The notes: generated by a model not told the origin, from the sequence alone. A stretch of 34,969 bases of DNA from Patescibacteria group bacterium (GCA_022705565.1 JAKJEF010000005.1:2405-37373), one strand, 5' to 3'; shown: positions 23,416 to 33,398, counted from the first letter of the stretch. Numbers and translations: made by a program.

Positions 23416-25023
23416 TTATTCGAGGGTTAGGGTGACGCGACCGAAGTCGGCCGGAATGCTTCTCACCCAGAAAGGCCAAAGCGTGACGACCGCCGCCTGG
23501 ATCTCCTCGTCTCCGGCGACATAAAGGCTAAAGTCTTCTGCTGATTTTCCGGCAACAACCGATTTGAATGCTTCGGCATCAAAGACCCTAGACCACTCCG
23601 AGACGATGGTTACGGGAATGATCGCCTTGCCCGTATCGAAATTGACGCTCGCTTCTCCGTAATCGATCTCGTAGCTCTTCATTTCGTAATCCTCGCCCGG
23701 ACCGCTCGTTTGGAGCTTTTCCTCGACCACTTTGCGGACGCTCGCCTCGTCAAAGGCCATGATTTTGGTTTCGGCGGCGAGCATCAATCCGAAATTCCCT
23801 TTTTCGTCGATATCATCGATCACCTCTTCTTTGACAATGGCATAGGAGGTCGCTCCTTCTATTCGCCGGAGTGTTTCCGGAACAGTGATGCCTTCGGCCG
23901 CCTTTACCATAGCCAAAAGCTCCTGCCTGGATTTTTCTTTGAGGCTCGCGATATCCGCCTCGGTCGGTACTTTGACGTCGCCCACGAATCCGCCGGACAT
24001 GGCTTCCTTGGATTCGCCGTAAAATCCGTTGAATTTCGGCGTACCCTCGAATCCGGGTATGCGCCAGCTTTGTCCGGCCGGAAGATTGTAATCGCTCCCC
24101 GGTTTTTCCGCCGTCACTTTGACGTCGATCGACGAAGCCACTATTTTGCCTTCGCTGATCGCCGCCCCGGGAATAATGATCGCCTCGTTTGTTTTGAAAA
24201 TCTTGCCGCCGGTGGTGATGAAACGCGTTCCTTTGACGATCGACTGCTTGCTCGAACTGTAAGCGTTGTAAACCGTGATGACGCCTTCAGCGCTCTCTTC
24301 CACTCTTTTGGTGCCGCTCGCCGGAGCGCTGAAAACATTGTTTTTATCGATCGAGAATATTTGGCCGGGAATGGTGAATCCGGTTTCGGCGCTCGCCTTG
24401 ATCGAAGCGGTGATGGCGATCGGCGTTTCCCAGCGCGTTTTCACGAGCGTCAGACGCGCCTCCGCCTTCGGCAAAACGAAAACGGCGGCGTAAGCCAAAA
24501 GTCCGGCGAAAAGGATCCCCCCGGACGAGAAAACGATTATTTTAATATTTCTTGATTTCCGCGGCCGATACTCGGACGCGGGCTTGGGCGACGGTTCGGG
24601 ATCGTATTCGCGGATAATCGGTTCTGTTTCCGGGACTTTTTCTTCTTCCGGTTGAGTTTTTATCGCGGGTTCTTCCCGAATAAAGGGAACGCGCGTTGGT
24701 CGCGGCTTTACTCGAGCGGAGACCGGAATGATGTCGGCCACGGCCCGTTTCACTTTTTTGAAAACAGGGTTGATCACCTGGAAACCCGAAGCCAAAGCGA
24801 GATCGACGATATCTTCGTCGCTTGATTCGATAATCACCTGTTTTCCCATGGCCGAAGCCTCGCGGAAAATCAGATAAAAATTGTTTCCGTTTTCTCCGAG
24901 CAGAGAATATCTCGGAACGGCCAAAATAACCTTGGACTCGCGGCTGTTCAAGATTCTCTGGATGACCGCGGCCGCGGAATCGGTTTTCTTGAGGTATATT
25001 TTTTTGTTTTCTGGTTTTTCCAT
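23416..25023 (-). CDS. Membrane protein with baseplate-J/gp47-like region
   Basis: 535 residues from the ATG at 25023, which overlaps the stop of the preceding gene (TGATG). An upstream in-frame ATG at 25041 is less likely. Order: N-terminal alpha/beta domain of about 100 residues ([20 protein letters not shown], then [18 protein letters not shown]); a Pro/Glu-rich linker; one membrane helix (about 165-185, [20 protein letters not shown]); a large extracytoplasmic part rich in beta ([20 protein letters not shown]); and a C-terminus ending [19 protein letters not shown]. Such proteins are often annotated as baseplate J/gp47-like in Patescibacteria. The function is unknown to me; a phage link is not implied. 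Confidence 0.7.
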   Translation of the reverse strand: MEKPENKKIYLKKTDSAAAVIQRILNSRESKVILAVPRYSLLGENGNNFYLIFREASAMGKQVIIESSDEDIVDLALASGFQVINPVFKKVKRAVADIIPVSARVKPRPTRVPFIREEPAIKTQPEEEKVPETEPIIREYDPEPSPKPASEYRPRKSRNIKIIVFSSGGILFAGLLAYAAVFVLPKAEARLTLVKTRWETPIAITASIKASAETGFTIPGQIFSIDKNNVFSAPASGTKRVEESAEGVITVYNAYSSSKQSIVKGTRFITTGGKIFKTNEAIIIPGAAISEGKIVASSIDVKVTAEKPGSDYNLPAGQSWRIPGFEGTPKFNGFYGESKEAMSGGFVGDVKVPTEADIASLKEKSRQELLAMVKAAEGITVPETLRRIEGATSYAIVKEEVIDDIDEKGNFGLMLAAETKIMAFDEASVRKVVEEKLQTSGPGEDYEMKSYEIDYGEASVNFDTGKAIIPVTIVSEWSRVFDAEAFKSVVAGKSAEDFSLYVAGDEEIQAAVVTLWPFWVRSIPADFGRVTLTLE

Positions 25024-25961
25024 CAGTTTATATTGAGCCACTTGATGCGCTGCTTGGCGAAACGGTTAAAATTCTTATTCGAAGAAAACTGGACGAATTC
25101 GCGCTTCAGGATGTCCCCGGGCTTTTCCCAGGGCAAAAACGCGAACTTGGCTCCGGCGCCGAAAGTAAAGGGCTTGGCCGAAGCGGTTATCTGATCGCAC
25201 ATGACGAACGCTGTCGGCTTTACCATTTTAGCATTATGAATCGCCGCTGACACGCCTTTTTCGAAAACGGAAAAATGCTTGTTGAAAACGAATCTGAATT
25301 TCTTCAGAAAATCGGGTGAAGCGTCGTTTTGGAGATAACGGTTCAATACCGGCGCCACCGAATCCTTCGGAACCGTCAAGTCATCGTGGAACGATTGGAG
25401 AAGATTATCGAGACCCCACTCGAAATCCCCGGCCGGCCGGATGTCTCCGTTTTCCTTGGCTGCGCAAACGTGGGTTTTATCCCTCAAGACGTTAACGAAA
25501 ACAAAGTTTTTGCAGCGGCTTTCTTCCCGGAGCAAATGGGATTTGACCGAGGTCGGTTCGCTCACAAATATTATTTCTCCGTTTTTCGGCAATCCTTGCC
25601 GGATTTTTTGGAACGTGTCGCGACTCGCCAAAGTTTCCGCCACTCCGACCTCGATTCTTTTGGCCGGGAAACCGATCGGGTTCAGAACTTTCGATCCGTC
25701 CACCCTGGCCGAGACGATGCGGGCGTCGATCAGAAGGACGTCGATCTCCGGCACGCCGAGCTTGAAGCTCGCCGGAGTCCGCTCCCGGTCGAACACCTTC
25801 CAAATCGCCTGGGAGACTATGTTTGACAATTCGGCTTCGTCGATTTCTTCGCGCGGCCGATCGCGTTCCTCGATGATCCTCGTGTAGACCGTGAGGCTCT
25901 GTGAAGCGGGCGCGATGACGATGTACTTCCCGTCGGCTATCTCCAAGAATTCAGTCTCCAC
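25023..25961 (-). CDS. Unknown protein, possibly actin-fold (PilM/FtsA-like)
   Basis: 312 residues without signal peptide or membrane segment. The order of strands and helices (IADGKYIVIAPASQSLTVYT at the start; IDVLLIDARIVSARVDG; an IEVGVAETLAS segment) is loosely like PilM/FtsA proteins, but I cannot point to a complete ATP-binding motif. It ends TGA, which overlaps the ATG of the membrane protein downstream, so the two are translationally coupled. A cytosolic partner of that membrane protein is a reasonable inference. Cysteines and HVCAAKENGDIRPAGDFEW are visible but not diagnostic. Confidence 0.5.
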   Translation of the reverse strand: METEFLEIADGKYIVIAPASQSLTVYTRIIEERDRPREEIDEAELSNIVSQAIWKVFDRERTPASFKLGVPEIDVLLIDARIVSARVDGSKVLNPIGFPAKRIEVGVAETLASRDTFQKIRQGLPKNGEIIFVSEPTSVKSHLLREESRCKNFVFVNVLRDKTHVCAAKENGDIRPAGDFEWGLDNLLQSFHDDLTVPKDSVAPVLNRYLQNDASPDFLKKFRFVFNKHFSVFEKGVSAAIHNAKMVKPTAFVMCDQITASAKPFTFGAGAKFAFLPWEKPGDILKREFVQFSSNKNFNRFAKQRIKWLNIN

Positions 25962-25968
25962 GACTGAA

Positions 25969-27819
25969 TTATAAAATAACCGCTCTGATGCGTCTAATTC
26001 CCGCGGCCACGGATTCTTCTTTTTGAATCTTGAATTTTCCCAAGATTCCGGTGTGAGTCACGTGCGGACCGCCGCAGATCTCGCGACTGTAGGGAGAAAT
26101 ATCGTAAACTTTCACCTTATTCCCGTATTTATCGTCGAAAACCCCCATGGCCCCGGATTTTTTCGCTTCTTCGTAATCCATTTCTTCGCAAACCACCGGT
26201 TTGTCCGCCAAAATGGCCTCATTCACAAAATCCTCCACTTTTTTGATTTCCTCGTCGGTCAATTTCTCCGAATGGGAAAAGTCGAAACGAAGTCTCTCGG
26301 CGGTGATGTTGCTTCCTTTCTGGATAACGTGTTCGCCCAATACTTGCCGCAGTCCGGCCAAGAGCAAATGGGCGGCCGTGTGGAGCTTGGTCGTTTCTTC
26401 GCTCTGGTCAGCCAAGCCGCCCTTGAACATTCCGGCCGAAGCGGTGCGGGAAAGCTCTTGGTGTTCTTTCATTTTTCTTTCGAATCCTTCTTTATCGACG
26501 GAGGTACTTTTTTCCTTGGCCAGCTCTTCGATGATCTCTATCGGAAAACCGAACGTCTGATAAAGATCGAATGCTTCTTCTCCGGAGACGCCGTCCGATT
26601 GATCGATTTTGGAAAACTCCTTCAATCCTTTTTCCAAAGTTTTCGTGAATTTTTGTTCTTCTTTTTCGAGTTCGGCGTCGACAAAATCTTTGTTTTCCTC
26701 GAGTTCGGGATAAATACCCTTGTAAATCCTCCGGACAATGTCGCCGATTTGTCTTATCCAGACCGGATCGGATATGCCGAGCTCGCGGCCGTAAACCGCG
26801 GCCCGCCTGATCAAACGCCGGACAATATAACCCTGATCCTTGTTCGAAGGGCCGATACCGGCCGGCTCGGACATGATGAATACGGCCGCTTTCAGATGAT
26901 CGCTTACAATCTCGAAAGCCTGTCTGTCTTCATCATATTTTTTTCCGGACAAATCTTCGATTTTCTCGATAATCGGCCGGAAAAGCTCGGATTCGAAAAT
27001 ATTTTGAAGATTGTTCGCCACCATGGCTATTCTCTCGAGTCCGCCGCCGAAATCGACGTTTTTGTTTTGAAGCGGTTCCCAATCTTCGGCGGTTTTCTTG
27101 AACTGCATGAAAACCGAATTGCCGATTTCGAGGAATCGGCCGCAATCGCAGTTCAGATGGCAATGTTTTCCGAATTTCGGATCGTGCGGCTTGCCGGTAT
27201 CGTAGAAAGTTTCCGAGTCCGGTCCGCCCAATTCGCCCAAGGCATCTCCCCTCTGCCACCAGTTCTTGTCGCGGTAAGCGAAAATCCTCTCGCGGTCGAA
27301 ATCGATTTCTTGTCCCGGGCCCTCTTCTCCTTTTTCAGTTGTCGCCGGACCTTCTTCGGCTTCAATACCGTATTTCTTGAAAATACCTTTGACTATTCCG
27401 ACGACCTCGTCGTCTTTTCCGAGTCCGATTGCGGGATCTCCGGCGTAAACCGTCTGGTAAAGTTTTTTCGGATCGAGTTTAAGCTCTTCGATCAAAAACT
27501 CATACCACCACTCGAGTTGCTCTTTTTTGAAATAATCTCCCAAAGACCAATTGCCGAGCATTTCGAAAAAAGTGTCGTGCCGGCTGTCTCCGACGGATTC
27601 GATGTCTTCGGCCCGGAAGCATTTCTGGGAATTGACGAGTCTATTCCCCGCCGGATGGCGCTCGCCCGCGAGATAAGGCACGAGTGGGAACATACCCGAG
27701 TTCGTGAAAAGCAAAGTGGAATCGTTTTCCGGAATCAAGGAAGCCGAAGGAATGACCGCGTGCCCCCGGGCCTTGAAAAACTCCAGATATTTTTTCCGAA
27801 TCTCGTTGGCTTGTATCAT
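25969..27819 (-). CDS. alaS: Alanyl-tRNA synthetase lacking the C-Ala region
   Basis: 616 residues versus about 875. The class II catalytic core (MIQANEIRKKYLEFFKARGH, LLFTNSGMFPLVPYLAGER, SRHDTFFEMLGNWSLGDYFK) and the tRNA-recognition domain are complete. The editing domain has HTAAH and CGGPHVTHTG; the second metal motif reads CGGPH where CGGTH is usual. The sequence stops immediately after the editing domain, so the C-terminal oligomerisation/C-Ala part is missing. Short archaeal-like and CPR AlaRS exist, so this is a lineage trait rather than a frameshift. It lies between rpoD (13 nt) and the PilM-like gene (7 nt). Confidence 0.95.
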   Translation of the reverse strand: MIQANEIRKKYLEFFKARGHAVIPSASLIPENDSTLLFTNSGMFPLVPYLAGERHPAGNRLVNSQKCFRAEDIESVGDSRHDTFFEMLGNWSLGDYFKKEQLEWWYEFLIEELKLDPKKLYQTVYAGDPAIGLGKDDEVVGIVKGIFKKYGIEAEEGPATTEKGEEGPGQEIDFDRERIFAYRDKNWWQRGDALGELGGPDSETFYDTGKPHDPKFGKHCHLNCDCGRFLEIGNSVFMQFKKTAEDWEPLQNKNVDFGGGLERIAMVANNLQNIFESELFRPIIEKIEDLSGKKYDEDRQAFEIVSDHLKAAVFIMSEPAGIGPSNKDQGYIVRRLIRRAAVYGRELGISDPVWIRQIGDIVRRIYKGIYPELEENKDFVDAELEKEEQKFTKTLEKGLKEFSKIDQSDGVSGEEAFDLYQTFGFPIEIIEELAKEKSTSVDKEGFERKMKEHQELSRTASAGMFKGGLADQSEETTKLHTAAHLLLAGLRQVLGEHVIQKGSNITAERLRFDFSHSEKLTDEEIKKVEDFVNEAILADKPVVCEEMDYEEAKKSGAMGVFDDKYGNKVKVYDISPYSREICGGPHVTHTGILGKFKIQKEESVAAGIRRIRAVIL

Positions 27820-27832
27820 CGAGAAGGATTGT

Positions 27833-29089
27833 CTAGTATTCTCCGAATTTCACGGATTTCTGGTGCTGCCTGATTTTTTCCAAAGCTTTGGCCTCGATCT
27901 GTCTGATGCGTTCCCGAGTGACGCCGAAAATCTTTCCGACTTCTTCCAAGGTATGCGGCGTGCTGTCGCGGAGTCCGAATCTCAACTCCAGTATTTTTCG
28001 CTCCCTTTCTGTAAGGTCGTTTAAAACTTCTCTAATCTGGTCTTTCAGAAGCTCCCGCGAAACCACCTGCGAGGGAGAAAGCGTTTTTTCGTCTTCGATG
28101 AATTCCGAAAGCGTCGAGTCCTCCTCTTCGCCGACCGGCGACTCCAAAGAGATCACTTCCTGGGAAATTTTCTGGATGTGGCGGATCTTCTCCACGTTCA
28201 CGCCCATTTCGATGGCCACTTCCTCGGCCAAGGGTTCGCGTCCAAGCTCCTGCATCAGCTTCCGGCGCGCCTGGGTGTATTTAGAGATCGTTTCCACCAT
28301 ATGGACCGGGATCCTGATGGTGCGCGAATGATCGGCCAAGGCGCGGGTGATCGCCTGCCTGATCCACCAAGTGGCGTAAGTCGAAAACTTGAATCCCTTG
28401 CGGTAGTCGAATTTCTGGACCGCTCGGAAAAGCCCGAGATTTCCTTCCTGGATAAGATCGAGTATGCCGAGCTGGGGGCTACGGTTCACGTAACGCTTGG
28501 CAATAGAAACCACGAGCCTCAGATTCGCCTTGATGAGCTTTTGCCTCGCCTCTTCGTCTCCGCGAGCCACTCTTTTCGCGATTTCTCTTTCTTCAATGGT
28601 CGTAAGGAGCGGGGTCTTGCCGATCTCTTTAAGGTAGATCTGGACATTGTCCGGAAGCTCTCCGGTGATCAAGGTCGCGTCCTCGAGTTCTTTTTGGGTG
28701 ATTTCGTCTCCCGGAAGCTCGATCAAATTGCCGACGTCGATGACGCGGAGTCCCGCTTCTTCGATCCGGTCGTAGATATGCTCGAGGAAAGGAACGTCGG
28801 TTTCGATCCGCGGAAAGAATTTCAGAATCTCGAGATCGGTGACAAATCCCTTGGCCTTACCCTGGTTGATAAGCTCGTCCAAGACTCCCAAATCAAATTT
28901 GAATTTGCGGGGTTTTTCTTTTTTCCGAACCGACGGTTTGGCGGTCTTTTTGGAAACTTTTTTGGCGATCTTCGGCTTGGCCGGTTTTCTGGATTTCTTC
29001 GGCCTAACTATTTTCCGCGAAGCCTTGGCCGGCTTCTTTGTTTTACGCACCGGTTTTCTCGCGGATCTTTTCTTCTTGTTTTTAGCCAT
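27833..29089 (-). CDS. rpoD: Primary sigma factor, sigma70 family (RpoD)
   Basis: 418 residues. Residues 1-60 are a very lysine/arginine/proline-rich tail ([16 protein letters not shown]). Region 1.2 is near 144-200 ([20 protein letters not shown]). Region 2 has the core-binding and -10 parts: [40 protein letters not shown] and [11 protein letters not shown]. Region 3 and region 4 ([20 protein letters not shown]) with the -35 helix-turn-helix follow. The TTGACT/TATAAT promoters seen in this window suit these regions. The order dnaG-rpoD is the classic macromolecular synthesis pair; the ATG overlaps dnaG by 8 nt. Confidence 0.97.
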   Translation of the reverse strand: MAKNKKKRSARKPVRKTKKPAKASRKIVRPKKSRKPAKPKIAKKVSKKTAKPSVRKKEKPRKFKFDLGVLDELINQGKAKGFVTDLEILKFFPRIETDVPFLEHIYDRIEEAGLRVIDVGNLIELPGDEITQKELEDATLITGELPDNVQIYLKEIGKTPLLTTIEEREIAKRVARGDEEARQKLIKANLRLVVSIAKRYVNRSPQLGILDLIQEGNLGLFRAVQKFDYRKGFKFSTYATWWIRQAITRALADHSRTIRIPVHMVETISKYTQARRKLMQELGREPLAEEVAIEMGVNVEKIRHIQKISQEVISLESPVGEEEDSTLSEFIEDEKTLSPSQVVSRELLKDQIREVLNDLTERERKILELRFGLRDSTPHTLEEVGKIFGVTRERIRQIEAKALEKIRQHQKSVKFGEY

Positions 29090-30848
29090 TGTTCAAAAAT
29101 TTCTGGTTTTTTAAAAATTCTATTCTCGCGGTGATGTTTTGGAAATCCGCGATGTATTCGACGATTTTAGCGTCCTCCTTCTCTTCCGCCGTCTGGATCA
29201 ACGATTTCAAATGGTCGCGCTTTTCCGTCCAGAACTCCATTTCCAAATTCCGGCAAAGTTCTTCCATTTCCACGGCTCTGGAGACTTCGGCCGCCGAATC
29301 GTCAGCGAGGCCGGATCGTAGATTGATCAGATTGGCGAGGCCGGTCAATTCCTCGCTTTCCGGAAGCCTTCCTTCGGAAAGACAATAATACACTTCGAGA
29401 TACTTTTGCGGGAGGAATTCTTTGACTTTTTCCACGGAATTTTTCGAGTCGTCGTCTCCGGAAAAACAGCCAAGCAGCCTTTCGCTGATCAACTCCCGTC
29501 TTGATAGCTTAATATCCCGTAAATCCGTTGTCGTGTCAACTTTTTTGAGCGACTGGCCAGAGGCCATTCCCGGCTTTTCCATCTCTTCCCGCAGGCTCGC
29601 TTCCCTGACGCCGGTCCGGTCGCTTATCTGTTTCAGCCAATAGTCTTTTTCGATAGCGCTCGCTATTTTTCTCACTTTCTGGAGCGCCATTCTGATGCCC
29701 TGTTTTCTGTCGCCGATATCGCCGTCTTTCAGAAACTCCCGGCAATAATATTCCATTCCGCTCACGCTCTGACCGACGAGTTCCTTCAAAATCCCCGATT
29801 TCAACAAAACCAGATCGGCCGTGTCCTTGATTTTCAGGTCTTTTTCTGCGGCCAGCTGGCCAAGGTCGAGAACCCGCGCCTCGAAATCGTTTTCGAGGGC
29901 GAGATCGATGCTCCGTTCGGTCGCCTGCTTGCCGGCCGGATCGTTATCGAGATTGAAAACCAATTTGTTGGTGTGCCGATGAAGCAATTTCAACTGGTCG
30001 AGCGTCAGAGCGGTCCCCGAAATGCCGATCGTGTTTTTCACTCCGTCCTGATGGCTCGCGATCACATCCATCATTCCTTCGACAACAAGGACGAATCCCG
30101 CTTCGCGGATCGCCTCTTTCGCCTGAATCAGTCCATAGATGATTTTCGATTTGGAGAAAATCGGAGTTTCCGGAGAATTCAAATACTTGGCCGTTTCCTC
30201 GGTTTCGTATTCCGGCAAAATCCGGCCGGAAAAACCGACCGGTTTTCCGAAAGCGTTCCAAAGAGGGAACATGATCCGTCCGCGGAAACGGTCGAAATAT
30301 TTCCCTTTTTCGCTTTTAATGGTCATTCCGGAACGCGTCAAATCTTTAACGTCGAAGCCGGCATTGATCAGATGGAGCGTCAAGTCTTCGAAACTCTGCC
30401 CGGCGAAACCGATCTCGAAGTTTTCGATGCTTTCGACGGTCAATCCCCTTTTCTCCAGATACTTCCGGGCGATTTCCGACGCCTCGAGATTTTTCCGGTA
30501 AAATTCCGCGGATATCCTCGCGATATCGTAAAGCACGCCGAATTCGCGCTGATCCGCCGGACTGATGCGCCGGAGTTCCACCCCGGCTTTTTCCGCGAGA
30601 ACCTGGAGCGCTTCGTAAAACTCCAGATTCTCGTATTTCATCAAGAACTTGAAAATATCGCCGCCTTCGTTGCAGCCGAAGCAATGCCAAATCTGTCTGT
30701 CCGGCGAAACCATGAAAGATGGCGTCCGTTCCTTGTGAAACGGACAATTCGCCTTCAGATTTTTTCCGGCCGGCTTCAAATCAAGATAACCCCGGAGAAA
30801 ATCGACCAGGTCGAGCTTAGATTTTATTTCTTCAATCGGAGAGGCCAT
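29082..30848 (-). CDS. dnaG: DNA primase
   Basis: 588 residues, normal length. The N-terminal CHC2 zinc finger is seen in [11 protein letters not shown] and [12 protein letters not shown]. The Toprim catalytic core has [15 protein letters not shown] with the Glu, and [12 protein letters not shown] with the DxD pair. The C-terminal DnaB-binding domain is less conserved. DnaG makes the RNA primers of the replication fork. It overlaps ddl by 17 nt and rpoD by 8 nt, so the chain ddl-dnaG-rpoD is continuous. Confidence 0.97.
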   Translation of the reverse strand: MASPIEEIKSKLDLVDFLRGYLDLKPAGKNLKANCPFHKERTPSFMVSPDRQIWHCFGCNEGGDIFKFLMKYENLEFYEALQVLAEKAGVELRRISPADQREFGVLYDIARISAEFYRKNLEASEIARKYLEKRGLTVESIENFEIGFAGQSFEDLTLHLINAGFDVKDLTRSGMTIKSEKGKYFDRFRGRIMFPLWNAFGKPVGFSGRILPEYETEETAKYLNSPETPIFSKSKIIYGLIQAKEAIREAGFVLVVEGMMDVIASHQDGVKNTIGISGTALTLDQLKLLHRHTNKLVFNLDNDPAGKQATERSIDLALENDFEARVLDLGQLAAEKDLKIKDTADLVLLKSGILKELVGQSVSGMEYYCREFLKDGDIGDRKQGIRMALQKVRKIASAIEKDYWLKQISDRTGVREASLREEMEKPGMASGQSLKKVDTTTDLRDIKLSRRELISERLLGCFSGDDDSKNSVEKVKEFLPQKYLEVYYCLSEGRLPESEELTGLANLINLRSGLADDSAAEVSRAVEMEELCRNLEMEFWTEKRDHLKSLIQTAEEKEDAKIVEYIADFQNITARIEFLKNQKFLNNG

Positions 30849-31791
30849 ATTTGCGGAAAGCCGCTTGGACGACGTGATCCAAGAACTCCGGAAAACTCAT
30901 TCCGCAAGCCAAAGCTTCTTGCGGCAAAAGGCTCGTCGGCGTCATTCCCGGGATGGTGTTTATCTCCAATATATACAATTTGCCGTAGGGGGACAAAATC
31001 ATGTCCGTCCTCGACAATCCCGAGGCTTTGATCGCCTGATGGGCGGCGAGAGCCGTTTTTTGGATAAGCTGGATAAAGTCTATCGGCAAATCCGGAGGCG
31101 TTATTTCTTCGGAAGCGCCGGGAATATATTTGGATTCGTAGTCGAAAAACCCGGCCGATTTCGGGACGATCTCCGTCGGGGGTAAAGCCCTCGCGTTTCC
31201 GAGTCCGTCGTCGATGACACCGCAGGTGAGTTCTCGGCCTTTGACGAATTCCTGGATCATCACGTTATGGGAAAAAGCGAAAGCCTGTTCCAGGGCCGGA
31301 TATAATTCTTCCGGAGACTGGACGATCGACACGCCGACGGACGAACCTTTATCTGCCGGTTTGACCACGAGCGGCCAGCCGAAATCTATGCGCAGATTTC
31401 CTAAATCTCCGAAATGCTGGAGTAAAAGCGATTCCGGGGGATTCAGTCCGGCGGTTCGGAAAACCCTTTCCGACATCACTTTGTTCATACCGAGGGCGCT
31501 CGAAGCCGGACCGCTTCCGGTATAAGGCAAGCCCGCTTCCTCGAGAACAGACTGGATCGCGCCGTCCTCGCCGTATTCGCCGTGCATGGCGATGAAAGCG
31601 AGATCGATCAGATCTTTCAGCTGGCGCGGATCCTCATCCCATTTTCCTTTTTTGTCGATCAAAACCGGAAAAACTTCGTATTTTTTCCTGTCCAAAAGTT
31701 TGGCCACGGTCTTGCCGCTCGACAAAGACACTTCGTGTTCGGACGAAGGTCCTCCCATCAAAACCGCGATTCGTTTTTTCGGAGACATCAC
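30832..31791 (-). CDS. ddl: D-alanine--D-alanine ligase
   Basis: 319 residues of the ATP-grasp superfamily. Motifs: IAVLMGGPSSEHEVSLSSG, MHGEYGEDGAIQSVLEEAGL, PYTGSGPASSALGMNK, VVKPADKGSSVGVS and EINTIPGMTPTSLLP. It joins two D-alanines for peptidoglycan precursors in the cytosol, which implies a conventional cell wall. It overlaps the gdhA stop by 4 nt (ATGA) and the dnaG start by 17 nt. A second ATG immediately after the first does not change the length meaningfully. Confidence 0.97.
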   Translation of the reverse strand: MMSPKKRIAVLMGGPSSEHEVSLSSGKTVAKLLDRKKYEVFPVLIDKKGKWDEDPRQLKDLIDLAFIAMHGEYGEDGAIQSVLEEAGLPYTGSGPASSALGMNKVMSERVFRTAGLNPPESLLLQHFGDLGNLRIDFGWPLVVKPADKGSSVGVSIVQSPEELYPALEQAFAFSHNVMIQEFVKGRELTCGVIDDGLGNARALPPTEIVPKSAGFFDYESKYIPGASEEITPPDLPIDFIQLIQKTALAAHQAIKASGLSRTDMILSPYGKLYILEINTIPGMTPTSLLPQEALACGMSFPEFLDHVVQAAFRKYGLSD

Positions 31792-33044
31792 AATTCTCCC
31801 CTGGCTTGCATGGCTTTGACGACCTTTTGAACGGCCAAAGAATAAGCCGCCTGCCTCAGAGTCGCCTTCTTCGTCGTTTTCGACATCCGTTCGTACTCGG
31901 CCCAGACCGAAGTAAAAGCGGAGTCCATCAGTTTTTTAAGCTTCGCGCAGATCTCTTCTTTTTCCCAATAATAATTTTGGAGATTCTGGACCCATTCGAA
32001 ATAAGAAACCGCCACGCCGCCGGCGTTCGCCAATACGTCGGGAACGATCAAGACCTTCTTGTTGGTCAGGATCTCTTCGGCTTTCGGAGTCACCGGGCCG
32101 TTGGCCATCTCGAGAATCTGCTTGGCGTTGATCTTGGAAACGTTTTCTTCGTTAATGGCGTTTTCCAAAGCGGCCGGCACGAGAATATCGACGTTCAAGC
32201 CCAAAACCGCCTCCGAAGGTAAAAGCTTTCCTCCGACAAATCCTTTAAAAGCGTCGTTTTTCGCTTTGTAATCGAAAGCTTTTCCGATATCCAATCCTTT
32301 TTCGTTGTAAAGGGTGTTTTTGCTGTCGGAGACCGCCACTACTTTGTATCCGCTCTCGTGGACGAACTTGGCGAAATACGATCCGACATTCCCGAATCCC
32401 TGGATGGCCACGGAAACGGCTTTTTTCTGTTTTTTTAGTTTTTTGACGAAAGAATCGAGAATATAAGAACCACCCAAACCCGTGGCTTCGGTGCGACCTT
32501 TGGAGCCGCCGAGCTCCAAAGGCTTGCCCGTGAGCGCTCCCGGATCTTTGTGGCCGATGATTTTTTCGTATTCGTCGAGCATCCAGCCCATGATTTCGGC
32601 GTTCGTGTTCACGTCCGGCGCCGGAATGTCTTTGTCGCTGCCGATCGATTTCGCGATCAACCGGATATATCCACGGCTCAATCTTTGAAGCTCGGATTTG
32701 GAAAGGGTTTTCGGATTCACCGCCACTCCGCCTTTGCCGCCGCCGTAGGGAATGCCGATAATGGCCGTTTTCCAGGTCATCCACATCGAAAGCGCCTTCA
32801 CTTCTTCTTCGGTCGTTTCCTCGTGGAATCTGATTCCGCCCTTATAGGGTCCGATGGCGTTGTTGTGCTGGCTCCTCCAAGCTTTGAATTTTTTGATTTT
32901 GCCGTTGTCGAGCTTTACCGGAATCTCTCCGGAAACCAAATTCTCTATTTTAAGCAACCGATCGATGGTTTTTTTATCGAGCTCAAGGATTTTGGCTATA
33001 TCAAAGAGCTGCTGCCTGGCGTTTTCGAGCGGATTATTTTTCAT
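31788..33044 (-). CDS. gdhA: Glu/Leu/Phe/Val dehydrogenase
   Basis: 418 residues from the ATG at 33044 (MKNNPLENARQQLFDIAKIL). Substrate region PYKGGIRFH, catalytic lysine motif PYGGGKGGVAVNP, DIPAPDVNT, a dinucleotide fold with GFGNVG and a C-terminal PDVLANAGGVAVSYFEW. These place it in the amino-acid dehydrogenase family, most like NAD(P)-dependent glutamate dehydrogenase; the exact substrate is not certain. The frame is open 19 codons further upstream, but that part covers the promoter, so the internal start is chosen. First gene of gdhA-ddl-dnaG-rpoD-alaS and others. Confidence 0.93.
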   Translation of the reverse strand: MKNNPLENARQQLFDIAKILELDKKTIDRLLKIENLVSGEIPVKLDNGKIKKFKAWRSQHNNAIGPYKGGIRFHEETTEEEVKALSMWMTWKTAIIGIPYGGGKGGVAVNPKTLSKSELQRLSRGYIRLIAKSIGSDKDIPAPDVNTNAEIMGWMLDEYEKIIGHKDPGALTGKPLELGGSKGRTEATGLGGSYILDSFVKKLKKQKKAVSVAIQGFGNVGSYFAKFVHESGYKVVAVSDSKNTLYNEKGLDIGKAFDYKAKNDAFKGFVGGKLLPSEAVLGLNVDILVPAALENAINEENVSKINAKQILEMANGPVTPKAEEILTNKKVLIVPDVLANAGGVAVSYFEWVQNLQNYYWEKEEICAKLKKLMDSAFTSVWAEYERMSKTTKKATLRQAAYSLAVQKVVKAMQARGEL

Positions 33045-33054
33045 AAGTGATTTA

Positions 33055-33083
33055 ATTCTAACCCCGATTCGGAAAAGCCCCAA
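33055..33083 (-). promoter_or_regulatory. Promoter of gdhA
   Basis: TAGAAT (33055-33060) with TTGGGG (33078-33083) at 17 nt on the minus strand. The -10 box is 10 nt from the ATG at 33044, again a very short leader. The -35 is weak. Confidence 0.5.
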
Positions 33084-33132
33084 ATAGAAATAAACTATCA
33101 AAAAAGCCTTTATTGGAGTTTATTTCTGCCTC

Positions 33133-33162
33133 TTGACAAAACAAACCAATATATGTTGTAAT
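33133..33162 (+). promoter_or_regulatory. Plus-strand promoter of the structured RNA region
   Basis: TTGACA (33133-33138), 18 nt, TGTAAT (33157-33162), with TG one base before the -10. It faces away from gdhA. Predicted start near 33170. Confidence 0.7.
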
Positions 33163-33169
33163 AAAATTA

Positions 33170-33330
33170 CAAAAATTGAGGAGCGACAAAAACGAACGCT
33201 CCAGGTCTTCAAAAGTAGCGAAGCGGAGTCTAAAAACCAGGCTCCAGCCAGACGGCGCGCAGGTTCTCATTCATACCAAGAGCGGAGAAAGAACCTGTCG
33301 CGCCGTTTCCATATCCGCACGGATATTTTA
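33170..33330 (+). ncRNA. Candidate structured RNA or long leader, unknown class
   Basis: About 160 nt without a convincing gene. Hairpin 1: GGAGCG/CGCTCC (33180-33202, A-rich loop). Hairpin 2: GGAGTCT/AGGCTCC (33225-33245) with loop AAAAACC and one G-U pair. Hairpin 3: ACGGCGCG-CAGGTTCT paired with AGAACCTG-T-CGCGCCGT, a 16-bp stem with one bulged T (33252-33306) and a 22-nt loop. Hairpin 4: ATATCC-GCAC-GGATAT then TTTT (33311-33329), terminator-like. I do not match it to tmRNA, RNase P, SRP RNA or a known riboswitch. It could be a free RNA or the leader of the Gre-like gene 78 nt further on. Confidence 0.55.
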
Positions 33331-33331
33331 C

Positions 33332-33360
33332 TTGCAATCTATTCCTTAAATTGCTATTTT
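33332..33360 (+). promoter_or_regulatory. Weak second promoter directly before the Gre-like gene
   Basis: TTGCAA, 17 nt, TATTTT. Both boxes are imperfect. If used, the Gre-like gene is transcribed separately from the structured RNA. The rest of 33361-33390 is AT-rich without other signals. Confidence 0.35.
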
Positions 33361-33392
33361 AAAAATCTGTTCTCAATATTTTCCAATATATA

Positions 33393-33398
33393 AGGAGG
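33393..33398 (+). promoter_or_regulatory. Strong Shine-Dalgarno site of the Gre-like gene
   Basis: AGGAGG lies 9 nt before ATG 33408 but only 3 nt before the in-frame TTG at 33402, so it selects the ATG. Such a complete site is unusual in this window. Confidence 0.8.

Noticed and set aside
23366-23479. 38-codon upstream extension of infA
   Set aside because: It overlaps the promoter -10/-35 and the end of the preceding gene and does not resemble IF-1.
26023-27873. 616-residue plus-strand ORF
   Set aside because: It lies antisense to alaS, which has all expected motifs; the open frame results from base composition.
33133-33393. 86-residue plus-strand ORF in the structured RNA region
   Set aside because: Its TTG start is the -35 box itself and the translation crosses all hairpins; no ribosome-binding site.
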